Shown here one piece after another: positions 17,059 to 26,116 of a stretch of 64,000 nucleotides of DNA; position 1 is the stretch's first letter, and every line of letters starts with the position of its first letter. The DNA comes from Scytonema millei VB511283 (GTDB taxonomy: Bacteria; Cyanobacteriota; Cyanobacteriia; Cyanobacteriales; Chroococcidiopsidaceae), in assembly GCF_000817735.3 (NCBI RefSeq), contig NZ_JTJC03000002.1:186001-250000 (forward strand). The letters run 5' to 3'. The notes under the pieces were generated by a model that ran no database searches, had not been told where the DNA came from, and was given only the letters and a program-made list of their open reading frames with translations. Made by a program: the position numbers and the translations under genes.

Positions 17059-18522
17059 ATGATTGCCCAACAATATCTCAATAAATGGACAAACTTGCAC
17101 GTTCTTGTGATTGGCGAGGCAATGTTAGACTGTTACTTAGAAGGAACCTCTAACCGCCTTTGCCGAGAAGCACCCGTTCCCATCGTCGATATCAGTAGCT
17201 TGAAAGACGTACCTGGAGGTGCAGCAAATACAGCAGCAAATCTCGCTCGTTTAGGAGCAAGGGTATCATTCCTATCAGTTATAGGCAATGATGAAGAAGG
17301 CGATCGCTTAAAACAAACTCTTCAAGAACGAGGAATTTCCACGCATAATTTAATCGCCTCTACCCAAAGGCAAACTTTACTCAAACAACGCATTTCCTCT
17401 GATTCTCAATTACTCTTAAGGTGCGATCGCGGTAGTATAGAAATCATCGATTCTCAAATTGAAAATCAACTCATCGAAAACTTAAGCCGTCTTTATTCAA
17501 CTTGTGACGCAATTGTAGTTTCAGATTACGCTGGTGGGATTCTCACACCAAGAATCATTCAAACAATAGCTCAACTTCAAACACAATATCCTCGGACTAT
17601 AGTTGTTGATTCTAAACAATTGAAAAATTTTAAATTTATTAATATCACTGCAATTAAACCCAACTATCAACAAGCTATTCAACTATTAGGTATCTCAGCT
17701 TTAAAAGGAAAAGAACGAATTCAACAGATCGCAGACAGGGGAGAAAAACTACTCGATTTCATCAACACTCAACTCGTCGCAGTCACCCTAGATGCCGAAG
17801 GAGCCATCATTTTTGAGCGTAACAATCCTCCCTACATTATTCCTTCCCATCCCATGTCCAACAGCCAAGCAACAGGCGCAGGAGATACATTCGTAAGTGG
17901 CTTAACCCTTGCCTTAGCTGCAGGTGCAGAAGGAAAGCTTGCCGCATCAATCGCAGCTGCAACAGCAGCAATTGTGGTAACTCAACCAGGTACGACGACT
18001 TGTAGCTTATCAGCATTACACCAGTCTCTTTCCGATAATAAAAAACTAGTTGTCAGCCGCGATTCGCTAGTAACTACGATCCAAGAACACCGTAACTGGA
18101 AACACCAAATTGTTTTTACCAATGGATGTTTCGATCTTCTACATCTCGGACATGTCACCTATTTAAAACAAGCAAAACAATTAGGAGATGTTCTGATTGT
18201 TGGTGTTAACTCAGATGAGAGTATTCGCCAGTTAAAAGGTGCAAATCGTCCTGTAAATTGTTTGAGCGATCGCTTGGCAATTCTCTCGGCTTTAGAAAGC
18301 GTCGATTATGTTATTCCTTTTGCCGAATCAACTCCTAGCGAACTGATTAAAATTATCCGTCCTGATATTTACGTCAAAGGAGGAGACTACACCCCAGAAA
18401 TGCTACCCGAAGTTCCTCTAATAGAAGAACTAGGCGGCGAAGTCAAAATCTTACCTTACGTCAGCAACATTTCTACAACTGCAATAGTTAACCGCATCTA
18501 TCAAACCTTCGTTAACAGTTAA
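17059..18522 (+). CDS. hldE: Bifunctional heptose-7-phosphate kinase / heptose-1-phosphate adenylyltransferase
   Basis: A 487-residue HldE (RfaE). Residues 1 to about 320 form a PfkB/ribokinase domain (PGGAANTAANLARLGA near 55; ATGAGDTFVSGL near 272), which phosphorylates heptose 7-phosphate at C1. Residues about 345-487 form the cytidylyltransferase-like domain (FTNGCFDLLHLGHVTYL with HxGH; VKGGDYTPEMLPE), which makes the nucleotide sugar. With GmhA and GmhB it completes synthesis of ADP-D-glycero-beta-D-manno-heptose. No HldD epimerase is seen in the window, so the D,D form may be the final donor, or HldD lies elsewhere. It ends in an AACAGTT repeat. Confidence 0.93.
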   Translation: MIAQQYLNKWTNLHVLVIGEAMLDCYLEGTSNRLCREAPVPIVDISSLKDVPGGAANTAANLARLGARVSFLSVIGNDEEGDRLKQTLQERGISTHNLIASTQRQTLLKQRISSDSQLLLRCDRGSIEIIDSQIENQLIENLSRLYSTCDAIVVSDYAGGILTPRIIQTIAQLQTQYPRTIVVDSKQLKNFKFINITAIKPNYQQAIQLLGISALKGKERIQQIADRGEKLLDFINTQLVAVTLDAEGAIIFERNNPPYIIPSHPMSNSQATGAGDTFVSGLTLALAAGAEGKLAASIAAATAAIVVTQPGTTTCSLSALHQSLSDNKKLVVSRDSLVTTIQEHRNWKHQIVFTNGCFDLLHLGHVTYLKQAKQLGDVLIVGVNSDESIRQLKGANRPVNCLSDRLAILSALESVDYVIPFAESTPSELIKIIRPDIYVKGGDYTPEMLPEVPLIEELGGEVKILPYVSNISTTAIVNRIYQTFVNS

Positions 18523-18554
18523 CAGTTATCAGTTATCGGTGAATTTAAATTCTA

Positions 18555-19664
18555 ATGGAAAATCAACAGTTTTGGCATAACGCCAAAAGAATTCTCTGTG
18601 TCAGACTAGACACGATTGGCGATGTGATTATGACAACTCCCGCTATTCGTGCCTTAAAAACTTCCGATTGCGATCGCCATATTACCTTAATGACTTCTTC
18701 AGCGGGTGCTGTAGTTGCACCACTTTTACCAGATATAGATGACTTAATTGTTTACGATTCTCCCTGGTTAAAAGCAACTGTAACCCGTCAAAATAGCGAT
18801 CCTGAATATGCCATTATCTCCGAACTGAGAGCAAGAAATTTTGATGCAGCAGTCATTTTTACAGTTTACAGTCAAAGTCCTCTACCTACTGCCTTTCTGT
18901 GCTACATGGCAGGTATTCCACTGCGATTAGCGCATTGTCATGAAAATCCTTATCAATTACTAACCAATTGGATTAAAGATCCAGAACCAGAAAATTTCAC
19001 TCGTCACGAAGTTCAACGTCAACTCGACTTAGTAGCCAGTGTTGGTAGTACAGTTGAAGATAAACGCTTGAGAGTACAGATATCAGAAATTGCGAGAAAA
19101 AACATTCAAAACTTACTTGAGGAAATCGGAATTAATTTCAGCCAACCTTGGATTATTATGCATCCAGGTGCAACAGCAATTTCTCGTCGCTATCCTCCAG
19201 AAAGTTTTGCGATCGCGGCACGTAAATTAGTGGAAGACTATAATATTCAAGTTATTTTTACAGGTATAGAATCAGAAATAGAACTCGTTGAATCAATTCG
19301 CTTGCAGATGCGATCGCCTTCTTTTTGCCTCGTGAATAAACTGAATTTATCCCAACTTGCTGCATTATTAGAAAAAGCACATTTATTAATCTCTAATAAT
19401 ACTGCACCCGTACATATTGCTGCCGCAGTCGGTACACCAGTTGTCGATCTTTATGCTTTAACTAACCCGCAACATACCCCTTGGGAAGTTCTCAATCGTG
19501 TCATTTTTCACGACGTTCCTTGCCGAATTTGTTATAAAAGCATTTGTCCTGAAGGACATTACCACTGCTTGCGTTTAGTCGAACCTGAAAGAGTCGTAAA
19601 TGCAGCATTAGAACTATTGCAGGTTCGTCAGCCAGCTATGCCTGTTCGCGCAACCAATTTGTGA
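18555..19664 (+). CDS. GT9 heptosyltransferase-family protein
   Basis: A 369-residue GT9 protein: N-terminal RILCVRLDTIGDVIMTTPAI, middle IIMHPGATAISRRYPPE and donor-site LLISNNTAPVHIAAAVG. The C-terminus has a Cys-rich segment (PCRICYKSICPEGHYHC) shared by cyanobacterial members. It is nearest to the second half of the double GT9 at 21351 and to the relic at 11989. It would transfer heptose from the nucleotide sugar made by the preceding genes. Start ATG at 18555, 33 bp after hldE. Its last 29 bases overlap the convergent Rpn-type gene. Confidence 0.85.
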   Translation: MENQQFWHNAKRILCVRLDTIGDVIMTTPAIRALKTSDCDRHITLMTSSAGAVVAPLLPDIDDLIVYDSPWLKATVTRQNSDPEYAIISELRARNFDAAVIFTVYSQSPLPTAFLCYMAGIPLRLAHCHENPYQLLTNWIKDPEPENFTRHEVQRQLDLVASVGSTVEDKRLRVQISEIARKNIQNLLEEIGINFSQPWIIMHPGATAISRRYPPESFAIAARKLVEDYNIQVIFTGIESEIELVESIRLQMRSPSFCLVNKLNLSQLAALLEKAHLLISNNTAPVHIAAAVGTPVVDLYALTNPQHTPWEVLNRVIFHDVPCRICYKSICPEGHYHCLRLVEPERVVNAALELLQVRQPAMPVRATNL

Positions 19665-20502
19665 GAGCGGTAACATCTGTAAAATCAAGGAGGGCTTCTG
19701 CTAATGCTTCCAACTGAGGAATAGTTAATGTCTGAATTTGTGCCTCAATTTCGGGAGGAATACTACCAAGTCGCCGTCTTAACTGACGCAAAACTAGCGT
19801 AGCTTCTCCTTGTTGTAATCCTTGTTGTAATCCTTGTTGTAATCCTTGTTGTCGTCCTTCTTCTAGTCCTTCCGCCAAAATGACTTGGTAAAAAGCAGAT
19901 TCACGCATGATTTCTCTCCTGAACAACTGTTGGATTAAATTTGTGTCAAATCTCAAACCCGCTAAAATTCCCGTACAAACTGAGAGATCTTGCTGTTGAG
20001 TGGGTGCTTCAATCTCAGCTATCTGTTGAGCAACTTGAGCCAACAGAGTTTGAGGTGAATCGGCTTGAGTCAAGGGTGCAAAGGGTAATAAACCTGGGTT
20101 AGTCAGAAACAAAGCGGGGTTTTGTTCCCATAGGCGAATGATTCGATAGCGGTGTCTAGTGTTTGTATCTTCATAATAGTCAACTCTAGCGAGTTCTGAA
20201 GTTGCCTGTTGTAAAAAAATCACAACCTGCTCAATGTCGCAGTTATATTGCCGTTTTAGTCTGACATAATAATCCAGCATTCGGAAAGAGAAAGGAGGAG
20301 TTGAATAAGGGAGAGTTTGAAATTCTAAGTGCAGGAGGCAATTAGCGGTTTGAATAAAGGTAACAGCATCAGCTCGAATGGGTTCGGGAGTCAACTCAGT
20401 TTTGAGAACTTGAATTTCCTCAGTGTCAATCTCAAGTAACCATCGGACAAAATCAGCAGGATATTCTTCAGCTAAATATTTACAGGCGTTGTCGTAACTC
20501 AA
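19636..20502 (-). CDS. Rpn-family recombination-promoting nuclease (PD-(D/E)XK) with DUF4351-like end
   Basis: A 288-residue protein resembling the transposase_31/Rpn or DUF4351 group common in cyanobacteria. The nuclease-like signature is IRADAVTFI followed by LLHLEFQT (the D and ExQ of a PD-(D/E)XK fold) near residue 43-63. The C-terminus is a small helical domain after a QQGL repeat (four 12-bp units, copy number likely variable). It is the only minus-strand gene inside the glycan cluster and overlaps the end of the GT9 gene by 29 bp, which suggests it arrived independently. Many copies are usual per cyanobacterial genome; their cellular role is poorly known. Confidence 0.75.
   Translation of the reverse strand: MSYDNACKYLAEEYPADFVRWLLEIDTEEIQVLKTELTPEPIRADAVTFIQTANCLLHLEFQTLPYSTPPFSFRMLDYYVRLKRQYNCDIEQVVIFLQQATSELARVDYYEDTNTRHRYRIIRLWEQNPALFLTNPGLLPFAPLTQADSPQTLLAQVAQQIAEIEAPTQQQDLSVCTGILAGLRFDTNLIQQLFRREIMRESAFYQVILAEGLEEGRQQGLQQGLQQGLQQGEATLVLRQLRRRLGSIPPEIEAQIQTLTIPQLEALAEALLDFTDVTALTNWLREQA
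19808..19855. repeat. 12-bp tandem repeat coding QQGL
   Basis: Three exact units of CCTTGTTGTAAT and a fourth diverged unit encode the repeated QQGL of the Rpn-type protein. Unit length is a multiple of three, so slippage keeps the frame. Confidence 0.8.
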
Positions 20503-20523
20503 TTTTCTGTTCGGAGCTAAATT

Positions 20524-21345
20524 GTGACAAAAGATGATTATAAAACAATTGATGTTTTAATTCCAACCTGCGATCGCCCAGCAGCTTTAGCGGTAACTTT
20601 AGCTAGTCTTTGCGCCCAAACTTATCGAGATTTTCGGGTAATTATTTCCGATCAAACTGAAAATCAAGATATATTTGAAACTCGGGAAGTACGAGCAGTA
20701 ATGCGAGTGCTTGAAGTCCACGGACATTTAGTCAAAACTTACAAAAATTTACCTCGCCGTGGCATTGCAGAACAACGCCAATTTTTATTAAACAAAGCAA
20801 CTGCTTCTTATGTCATCTTTTTAGATGATGATGTGTTTTTAGAATCTTATGTCGTACAAAATTTACTTACAGCTATCCAAGAGGAAAAATGCGGTTTTGT
20901 AGGAAATGCATTTATCGGGCTTAGTTTTATTCACGATATTCGTCCCCACGAACAAAATATTGAGTTTTGGGACACACCAGTAACGCCAGAAGTCGTGAAA
21001 TCTGAAACGCCAGCTTGGGAACGTTGGCGCTTGCACAATGCAGCAAATCTATATCATATTCAACAGCGCTTTGACATTACCAGCGATCGCCCGCGTAAAT
21101 ATCGTATAGCCTGGGCAAGCGGTTGTGCCATCTACGATCGCCAAAAATTATTAGATGTCGGCGGATACAACTTTTGGCAAGAACTTCCTCCCCATGCTTG
21201 CGGCGAGGACGTGTTAGTACAGTTGCGGCTGATGGCAAAATATGGCGGTTGCGGTTTACTTCCTTCAGGAGCATATCACCAAGAATTACCAACCACAATT
21301 AGCGATCGCAGCGTTGACGCACCACATTTATTACCTATTTATTAG
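20524..21345 (+). CDS. GT2-family glycosyltransferase
   Basis: A 273-residue GT-A transferase. It begins VLIPTCDRPAALAVTLASL, with the nucleotide-binding region near residues 9-40 and the metal-binding LDDDVFLES (DxD) near 100. A later acidic catalytic segment is ACGEDVLVQLRL. The start codon is GTG at 20524, 21 bp from the divergent Rpn gene. It is followed after 5 bp by the double GT9, so the two are co-transcribed. The sugar and acceptor cannot be told. Confidence 0.82.
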   Translation: MTKDDYKTIDVLIPTCDRPAALAVTLASLCAQTYRDFRVIISDQTENQDIFETREVRAVMRVLEVHGHLVKTYKNLPRRGIAEQRQFLLNKATASYVIFLDDDVFLESYVVQNLLTAIQEEKCGFVGNAFIGLSFIHDIRPHEQNIEFWDTPVTPEVVKSETPAWERWRLHNAANLYHIQQRFDITSDRPRKYRIAWASGCAIYDRQKLLDVGGYNFWQELPPHACGEDVLVQLRLMAKYGGCGLLPSGAYHQELPTTISDRSVDAPHLLPIY

Positions 21346-21350
21346 TCAAA

Positions 21351-23765
21351 GTGAAACGAATTCTATTTATTGAATTATTGGGAGGAATTGGGGATTTAAT
21401 TATCGCGCTACCTGCGATTAAAGCTTTGGCATTGTCCCATCCTCAAGCACGGATCGCGTTGCTGACTTTTCCTCCCGGTGGCGAACTGTTACAAAGCGAT
21501 CGCCTTATACATGAAGTCATTTTTGCCCAGCGAGGAGCAGCGCGTCAATCGGTCGAGCAGATTCTCACGCAACAGAATTTCGATCTGATTGTTTCTGATG
21601 TCAATTATGATGGCATCGCCGAGCTAATTCACAATAGCGGCACTAAACGCACGGTGACGAATTTATGGCGTAACCCGCCCGATAATCAATTCATAAGCGA
21701 TCGCTTTTGTCAAGTTTTGTTTGAAGAGGGTTTAATTGCAACTGCTGGACTACGCCACGGAAGATCCCCCCAACCCCCCTTAAAAAGGGGGGCAATTGGA
21801 TCTTCACATGCCTCCAGTAGTGGAGCAGAGAAGCGGCTTTCTCCCCCCTTGCTGAAGGAGGCAATTGGCTCTTCCCAACCTGACTCCAGTAGTGGAGCAG
21901 AGAAGCGGCTTTCTCCCCCCTTAAAAAGGGGGGTTGGGGGGGATCTAATTCACCTGCTAGAGAGTGAAATAGCCACAGCTCGACAAATATTTGGAGCCGC
22001 ATACCGTCCATTGGTCTTTCTAATTCCCGATTCAGCAATGTCAATCAAGCGGTGGTCAACACAGAATTTCATTACTGTCGGCAAAGCCTTACAACAGAAA
22101 TATAACGCCACCATTGTTGTTGCTGGAGGTGACGATGAAGATATGGTGCGGCAGATTGGGGCAGAAATTGGCAAGACAGCACGAATTTGGCAACGGGGAA
22201 CCCTGCGGGAACTCGCAGCTGGTTTATCCCAAGCAGATTTAGCGATCGCAGTTGATACTGGACCCGCTCACATTGCTGCTGCCCTTAACGTGCCTACCAT
22301 TACTATCTTCGGTCCTGCTTGGCACGAACGCTATGGGCAACCTACACCTCATATTAACTTGCAGGGTTATCCCCAATGTTCCGAACGAGTCATTCGCAAC
22401 TTTACCGAACAAAGCTGTTGGTACAGTGGTGTTTGTCCTTTCGATTGGCACTCCTGTACGGAGGATATATCTGTTGAATCGGTTTTGGCAGCGGCGGCGA
22501 AATTCTTGGATTGGCAGGAAGGTCTTGACGATCCCCCCCTGCCCCCCTTCAAAAGGGGGGAGTTAGAAGCGGTGCGAGATACTGCTACCGCCCTGCTTCC
22601 ACCAGAGACGCGAGCAACTGCTATCCCCCCTTCGCCTCCACTAGAAGCGCAAGAAACTACTGCCCCCTCACCTCCACCACAGACACGAGAAACTATTGCC
22701 TCCCTTAAAAAGGGGGGTTGGGGGGATCTCCGCAACATCCTAGTCATGCGCCTAGATAATATTGGTGATGTTATTATGACTAGTCCTGTCCTGCGGACGA
22801 TTAAAGAAAATCTCCCCGCAGCCAAATTAACCTTAATGGCAAGCCCAGCCGGGGCATTAACACAACCTCTGCTGCCGTGGTTGGATGAAGTCTTACCCTG
22901 GCGAGTTCTGTGGCAAGATTTAGGGCGATTGGACTTCGATCCGGCGCGAGAATGGAAGCTGATTGAAACTTTGAGCCAACGTCAATTTGATGCGGTAATT
23001 ATTCTGACTAGTTTTAGCCAAAGCCCTCACCCAGCTGCTTTAATTTGCTATTTAGCCGGAATTAGACTGCGTTTAGGGGAGTCGAAGGAGTCGGGACAAG
23101 GAATATTAACGGATTGGGTTGACCCCATACCGGATGAAATTCACCAAGTAGAGCGGAATTTGCGCTTAATTGAAGCAGTTGGGTTTCAAGTGCGCGATCG
23201 CCATCTCTGCTTGCACGTTCCTCAAACCATAACCGCAGCAATCCCAAATTCTTACATCTTGCTCAATCCCTGGACGACTTGCCAATCTCGCAACTACGAC
23301 GATTGCCGCTTTGCAATAGCAGCCCGTCAATTATCTCAAATGACGAGTTTACCGATTGTCGTCACGGGAACCGATAAGGAGCGCGATCGCGCCCGTCCCT
23401 TACTCGATATTTTAGGTGACGCGATCGATCTGATTGGTGCGACTAGTCTCGCTGAATTTACTGCCCTGATTGCCAATGCCCGTTTGGTTCTCACCAATAA
23501 CACATCCACCATGCATATTGCTGATGCTACCAACACTCCAAGCGTCATTCTCTTTGCTGGTACTGAACTCGAATCTCAATGGCAACCCCGCCATACTCCT
23601 GTTAAACTCCTTCGCCGTTCCACAGTTTGCAGTCCCTGCTATGCCTTCACCTGTCCCTACAACATGGAATGCTTAGACATTTCTCCAGAGGAGGTGATTG
23701 CAGCTGGATTGGAAATGCTCGATCGAAACAATTCAAAAGTTAAAAGTCAAAATTTTAGAAGGTAA
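21351..23765 (+). CDS. Tandem GT9-GT9 fusion with repeat-derived insert and linker
   Basis: An 804-residue protein holding two complete GT9 domains. Domain 1 (about 1-385) starts ILFIELLGGIGDLIIALPAI and has DLAIAVDTGPAHIAAAL near 300. Domain 2 (about 460-795) starts NILVMRLDNIGDVIMTSPVL and has ARLVLTNNTSTMHIADA. A 183-bp repeat (21763-21945) interrupts domain 1 in frame after residue about 138, adding peptides such as EKRLSPPLKRGVGGDL. A second repeat (22530-22728) forms the linker between the domains. GTG start at 21351, 5 bp after the GT2 gene. Two heptosyl additions by one chain are possible. Whether domain 1 tolerates its insert is open. Confidence 0.82.
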   Translation: MKRILFIELLGGIGDLIIALPAIKALALSHPQARIALLTFPPGGELLQSDRLIHEVIFAQRGAARQSVEQILTQQNFDLIVSDVNYDGIAELIHNSGTKRTVTNLWRNPPDNQFISDRFCQVLFEEGLIATAGLRHGRSPQPPLKRGAIGSSHASSSGAEKRLSPPLLKEAIGSSQPDSSSGAEKRLSPPLKRGVGGDLIHLLESEIATARQIFGAAYRPLVFLIPDSAMSIKRWSTQNFITVGKALQQKYNATIVVAGGDDEDMVRQIGAEIGKTARIWQRGTLRELAAGLSQADLAIAVDTGPAHIAAALNVPTITIFGPAWHERYGQPTPHINLQGYPQCSERVIRNFTEQSCWYSGVCPFDWHSCTEDISVESVLAAAAKFLDWQEGLDDPPLPPFKRGELEAVRDTATALLPPETRATAIPPSPPLEAQETTAPSPPPQTRETIASLKKGGWGDLRNILVMRLDNIGDVIMTSPVLRTIKENLPAAKLTLMASPAGALTQPLLPWLDEVLPWRVLWQDLGRLDFDPAREWKLIETLSQRQFDAVIILTSFSQSPHPAALICYLAGIRLRLGESKESGQGILTDWVDPIPDEIHQVERNLRLIEAVGFQVRDRHLCLHVPQTITAAIPNSYILLNPWTTCQSRNYDDCRFAIAARQLSQMTSLPIVVTGTDKERDRARPLLDILGDAIDLIGATSLAEFTALIANARLVLTNNTSTMHIADATNTPSVILFAGTELESQWQPRHTPVKLLRRSTVCSPCYAFTCPYNMECLDISPEEVIAAGLEMLDRNNSKVKSQNFRR
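21763..21945. repeat. GATCCCCCC-type palindromic repeat inserted in GT9 domain 1
   Basis: Bounded by GATCCCCCC and GGGGGGATC, it contains CCCCTTAAAAAGGGG palindromes at both ends and an internal duplication (CCAGTAGTGGAGCAGAGAAG occurs twice). 183 bp equals 61 codons, so the frame is kept. The same family occurs at 22530, 30865 and 61115. Confidence 0.85.
22530..22728. repeat. GATCCCCCC-type repeat forming the GT9-GT9 linker
   Basis: GATCCCCCC at the left and GGGGGGATC at the right enclose Pro/Thr/Glu-coding DNA with CCACCAGAGACGCGAGCAAC-like units. It translates without stops into a flexible linker between the two GT9 domains. Confidence 0.75.
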
Positions 23766-24008
23766 AAGAACCTACTATAGCAGTCCTACTTGAGTTATAA
23801 ACTTATCGTTATGGTGGTTGACAGTTAACTGTTAACCGTCAACCGTCATCCGTCTTCACGGAGTGTAGCGAGCGCGTTTACCGTCAAGCCGCATCTTAGT
23901 TTAAAAAATCAAATATGAATCCTATAGATCCCTAAAAACTACAAAATTCTATCTTATGGAGGATAGTATGAAATAAATTATATCTGTGTCCTATTTGTCT
24001 GGACTTAT

Positions 24009-24143
24009 GTGCCTTTCGCTATAGCTTTTATTGATTCAAGCGATCGCCAACTTGCAAGGCAAGCAGGATTTGGGCTGCATTTGCCAAAACCTGTAGAACC
24101 AGAGCAGTTAGTGCAGGCGATCGCCGTTGTGTGCGATCGATAG
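24009..24143 (+). pseudogene. Relic of a response-regulator receiver domain
   Basis: In the 400-bp gap 23766-24166, one frame encodes 44 residues that match the C-terminal end of a receiver domain: a degenerate IPAIALTAY-like start (VPFAIAF), then SDRQLARQAGFGLHLPKPV and EPEQLVQAIAVV, then stop. The KP pair of receiver domains is intact. No phosphoacceptor half or start codon is present, so this is the tail of a lost hybrid kinase or CheY-like gene. The rest of the gap holds GTTAACTGTTAACCGTC-type repeats and nothing else recognisable. Confidence 0.7.
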
Positions 24144-24166
24144 TCAGCAGACATCGATCCGATCGT

Positions 24167-24562
24167 TTATTCAAAAAGTGACTGTAATTTACTTGCCAGT
24201 TCCTCTCTATTAGATTTTGTCCGCAGATATCGATAGATAAACCACACCGAATAGAAAATTCCGATTAGTTGAAACGTCGGTGCTAATAGTGGAATGCTGT
24301 TGAGAGCAGCCAAGACTGCAAACAACACTCTCACTGCAATCAAGCCAAGCAAAATCAAAAGGATGTTTGTAATTGGTTGTTTGTATTGTTGCCAGAAGCT
24401 ACCAACGTGTTTCGGTAGTTCCGTAAAAAAAGCAACTATATTGTTACCGATCTGCCGTCCCTGCATTTGAAGTTGTTTTGCAGTCGATGATGTTGTTAGA
24501 GATGTAGATTCTGATGCTTCTCTAACTTCTGAAGTGTCGGTCATGTATTCTGTCTGTTGCAT
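24167..24562 (-). CDS. CAAD-domain membrane protein (CURT1-like)
   Basis: A 131-residue protein. About 60 polar N-terminal residues are followed by two hydrophobic helices (ITNILLILLGLIAVRVLFAV and LAPTFQLIGIFYSVWFIYRY) and a short C-terminal helix (NREELASKLQSLF). This is the CAAD domain, found alone or attached to cyanobacterial aminoacyl-tRNA synthetases and homologous to plant CURT1, which bends thylakoid membranes. Thylakoid localisation is likely. The ATG at 24544 is an alternative start. It stands alone, with a response-regulator relic downstream and a 690-bp gap upstream. Confidence 0.85.
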   Translation of the reverse strand: MQQTEYMTDTSEVREASESTSLTTSSTAKQLQMQGRQIGNNIVAFFTELPKHVGSFWQQYKQPITNILLILLGLIAVRVLFAVLAALNSIPLLAPTFQLIGIFYSVWFIYRYLRTKSNREELASKLQSLFE

Positions 24563-25250
24563 GATTTGCCTACTTATTACTTATGATATTTATGTTCAAC
24601 GCACGCTCGTACTGCTGCATCTGATGCAATATATCCATTAAGCTAACTGATAACTAAGCTTGCTGTTTCTACCGTAAGTTATGTGTTTTTTCTACCTTCC
24701 TCACACTGAGAAATTAATAGAAGTATTCTGAGCGATCGTCCGTTGGCATCAGATATTCGAGTTGTTTCTGCTACTGGTTCTGTTTGAGTCAAATTAACTT
24801 TTAACGTCCCCTGGAATAGAATGCCTGGATTGATGAAAAGCTAAATGCTCGATCTCGCTTGCTAGATTACTGTAATCAATCCCGACATATTGAGAAGTTG
24901 TAGGCAGACTTATAATTCAGATTGAATCTTTCCCGTTTGTTAAAATGGCTAGAAGCGGCTACTGCATTCATTAGTACTACTTTTGGCTCATCTCTTTTGA
25001 TAGATAAAACTCACTTTCAATAAGTGTAAAGTGTGTTCAATTCAAGTGTAGAGCGTACGGAAACAGGTATGTTATCTGTCTTCTAACTTATGAATGCAAT
25101 GTGAGGTAGGGCAATACTCTAGCTACTTTGCACATAGCATAAAACGATACAATTCAAACTCGTTTTCGATCGGGAAGAAGCTTCACTTCTCAGTCAAAAG
25201 TTTGTCTTTATCTGTTGCGTAAAAAACTTTTTACTCACTGTAAGGAATAG
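24563..25250. other. Long intergenic gap, no gene recognised
   Basis: 688 bp between the CAAD gene and aqpZ. A minus-strand frame near 24690-24850 is open for about 50 codons but has no start codon or recognisable family. A+T-rich DNA lies just before aqpZ (GAAAAACTTTTTACTC-type), where its promoter should be. No repeat family of this window was seen here. Confidence 0.4.
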
Positions 25251-26036
25251 ATGAACATGGCACTTACAAAAAGGTGCGTTGCAGAGTTTATTGGGACTTT
25301 CTGGCTGGTTCTCGGCGGTTGTGGTAGTGCAACGATCGCAGCAGCGTTTACGGCAGATGCAGCAAAACTAGGTGAGGGGACAGCATTTCCACTAGGGATT
25401 GGACTAGTAGGTGTATCCATCGCTTTTGGTTTGACGGTACTGACGATCGCATATGCATTAGGACACGTTGCTGATTGCCATCTCAACCCAGCAGTAACTT
25501 TCGGACTCTGGGCTGGCAAGCGATTTCCTGGTTCTGAACTACTACCATATATCATTGCCCAAGTCATAGGTGCGATCGCGGGCGCGGGAGTTGTTTATCT
25601 AATTGCTAGCGGTAAGGCGGGCTTCACTCTCACAGGCTCAAACCCATTGGCAACAAACGGTTTCGGTACACATTCACCCAGTGGTTATTCTTTAGCAGCT
25701 TGCTTCTTAACAGAAGTCATAATGACTTTCATGTTCTTGATGGTGATTTTAGGGGCAACAGATCGCCGCGCTCCCCAAGGTTTTGCTCCCATTGCTATTG
25801 GTTTAGCACTGACCTTAATTCATCTAATTAGTATTCCTGTAACTAATACCTCAGTCAACCCTGCTCGCAGCACGGGTCCAGCACTTTTTGCTGGCTTGGA
25901 GCATATTGCTCAACTTTGGTTGTTTTGGCTAGCTCCAATTTTAGGGGCAGTCCTAGCAGGTTTTTTCTACTCTAGTTTCTTTGCCGAGTCAAGGAAAGAG
26001 CGAATACCTGCCGAGCCAATTAAAACATTGCGCTGA
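25251..26036 (+). CDS. aqpZ: Aquaporin Z
   Basis: A 261-residue MIP channel for water across the plasma membrane. Both half-helix motifs are intact: NPA at 79-81 ([10 protein letters not shown]) and NPAR at 203-206 ([10 protein letters not shown]). The selectivity-filter residues expected for AqpZ (Phe in the second helix, H191, T200, R206) fit water rather than glycerol. Six hydrophobic helices are visible. It is slightly longer than E. coli AqpZ because of an insert ([12 protein letters not shown]) after helix 1. It is monocistronic, with a hairpin after the stop. Osmotic or desiccation-linked control is plausible but not shown. Confidence 0.95.
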   Translation: MNMALTKRCVAEFIGTFWLVLGGCGSATIAAAFTADAAKLGEGTAFPLGIGLVGVSIAFGLTVLTIAYALGHVADCHLNPAVTFGLWAGKRFPGSELLPYIIAQVIGAIAGAGVVYLIASGKAGFTLTGSNPLATNGFGTHSPSGYSLAACFLTEVIMTFMFLMVILGATDRRAPQGFAPIAIGLALTLIHLISIPVTNTSVNPARSTGPALFAGLEHIAQLWLFWLAPILGAVLAGFFYSSFFAESRKERIPAEPIKTLR

Positions 26037-26074
26037 ATAACTATTTGAGTGTTGTTGAATCTCTGAAGCTGAAT

Positions 26075-26100
26075 AAAGGGTGCAGGGTACCGCGCCCTTT
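26075..26100 (+). terminator. Hairpin after aqpZ
   Basis: AAAGGGTGC and GCGCCCTTT pair over 9 bp (one G-U) around an 8-nt loop, 38 bp after the aqpZ stop. There is no long U-run after it. It could serve aqpZ or the convergent DUF1830 gene. Confidence 0.45.
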
Positions 26101-26116
26101 ATCGATTTGAGAATAG

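Noticed and set aside
22252-22566. 104-codon plus-strand ORF inside the GT9-GT9 gene
   Set aside because: It is a shadow frame of a gene with clear family motifs in the main frame.
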